A stretch of 6,365 nt of DNA from the NCBI GenBank assembly GCA_900552255.1, contig URZF01000092.1:1-6365 (forward strand), given 5' to 3'. A program made the translations under genes and the position numbers. Under the pieces are notes generated by a model. It saw nothing but the letters and a program-made list of their open reading frames with translations. It did no database searches and was not told where the DNA came from. Shown here one piece after another: positions 6,322 to 6,365 of the stretch. This stretch comes from an uncultured Eubacteriales bacterium. Lineage in GTDB: Bacteria; Bacillota; Clostridia; Oscillospirales; CAG-272. Positions within the stretch are counted from its first letter, which is position 1. Each line of letters starts with the position of its first letter.

Positions 6322-6365
6322 ATCTTGTCCTTTCCCGGCACAAAGTGGTAGACCGGCCGAAAATC

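Overview
The window looks like chromosomal DNA from an endospore-forming member of the Firmicutes, probably a clostridial lineage. This rests on two sets of genes: a ribosome-maturation cluster in the Gram-positive order rbfA, DHH phosphoesterase, truB, and a pair of GerA/GerB-type spore germination genes. The DNA is fairly GC-rich and most codons end in G or C. A genus cannot be assigned from this sequence.

Layout. Positions 1-182 are a non-coding leader with a plausible sigma-A-type promoter (about 63-92) and two GC-rich hairpins. A plus-strand gene string follows: rbfA (183-569), a DHH/DHHA1 phosphoesterase of NrnA type (562-1533), truB (1526-2428), a GNAT acetyltransferase (2535-2978) and a PHP-domain phosphatase of HisJ/HisK type (2999-3805). 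A strong intrinsic terminator (3816-3858) closes it. The minus strand carries a convergent pair: gerA-type (6321 to 4876) followed by gerB-type permease (4879 to 3878), joined by a 4-nt GTGA overlap. Its promoter lies beyond the right edge.

How the genes fit together. RbfA matures the 30S subunit and TruB makes pseudouridine 55 in tRNA. The NrnA-like enzyme probably degrades very short RNAs and/or pAp. The first three genes overlap by 8 nt at each junction (ATGAATAA and ATGACTGA), which suggests translational coupling. In many Firmicutes truB is followed by ribF; here a 106-nt gap leads to the GNAT and PHP genes, whose substrates cannot be read from the sequence. The gerA/gerB pair should make two membrane subunits of a germinant receptor in the spore inner membrane. 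No third subunit (GerC lipoprotein) is encoded downstream, so it must lie upstream of the window, elsewhere, or be absent.

I found no mobile element, CRISPR array, tRNA, rRNA or clear novel system. The items most worth checking are a perfect 16-nt palindrome between a strong Shine-Dalgarno sequence and the GNAT start codon, the structured rbfA leader, and the two-gene germination locus.
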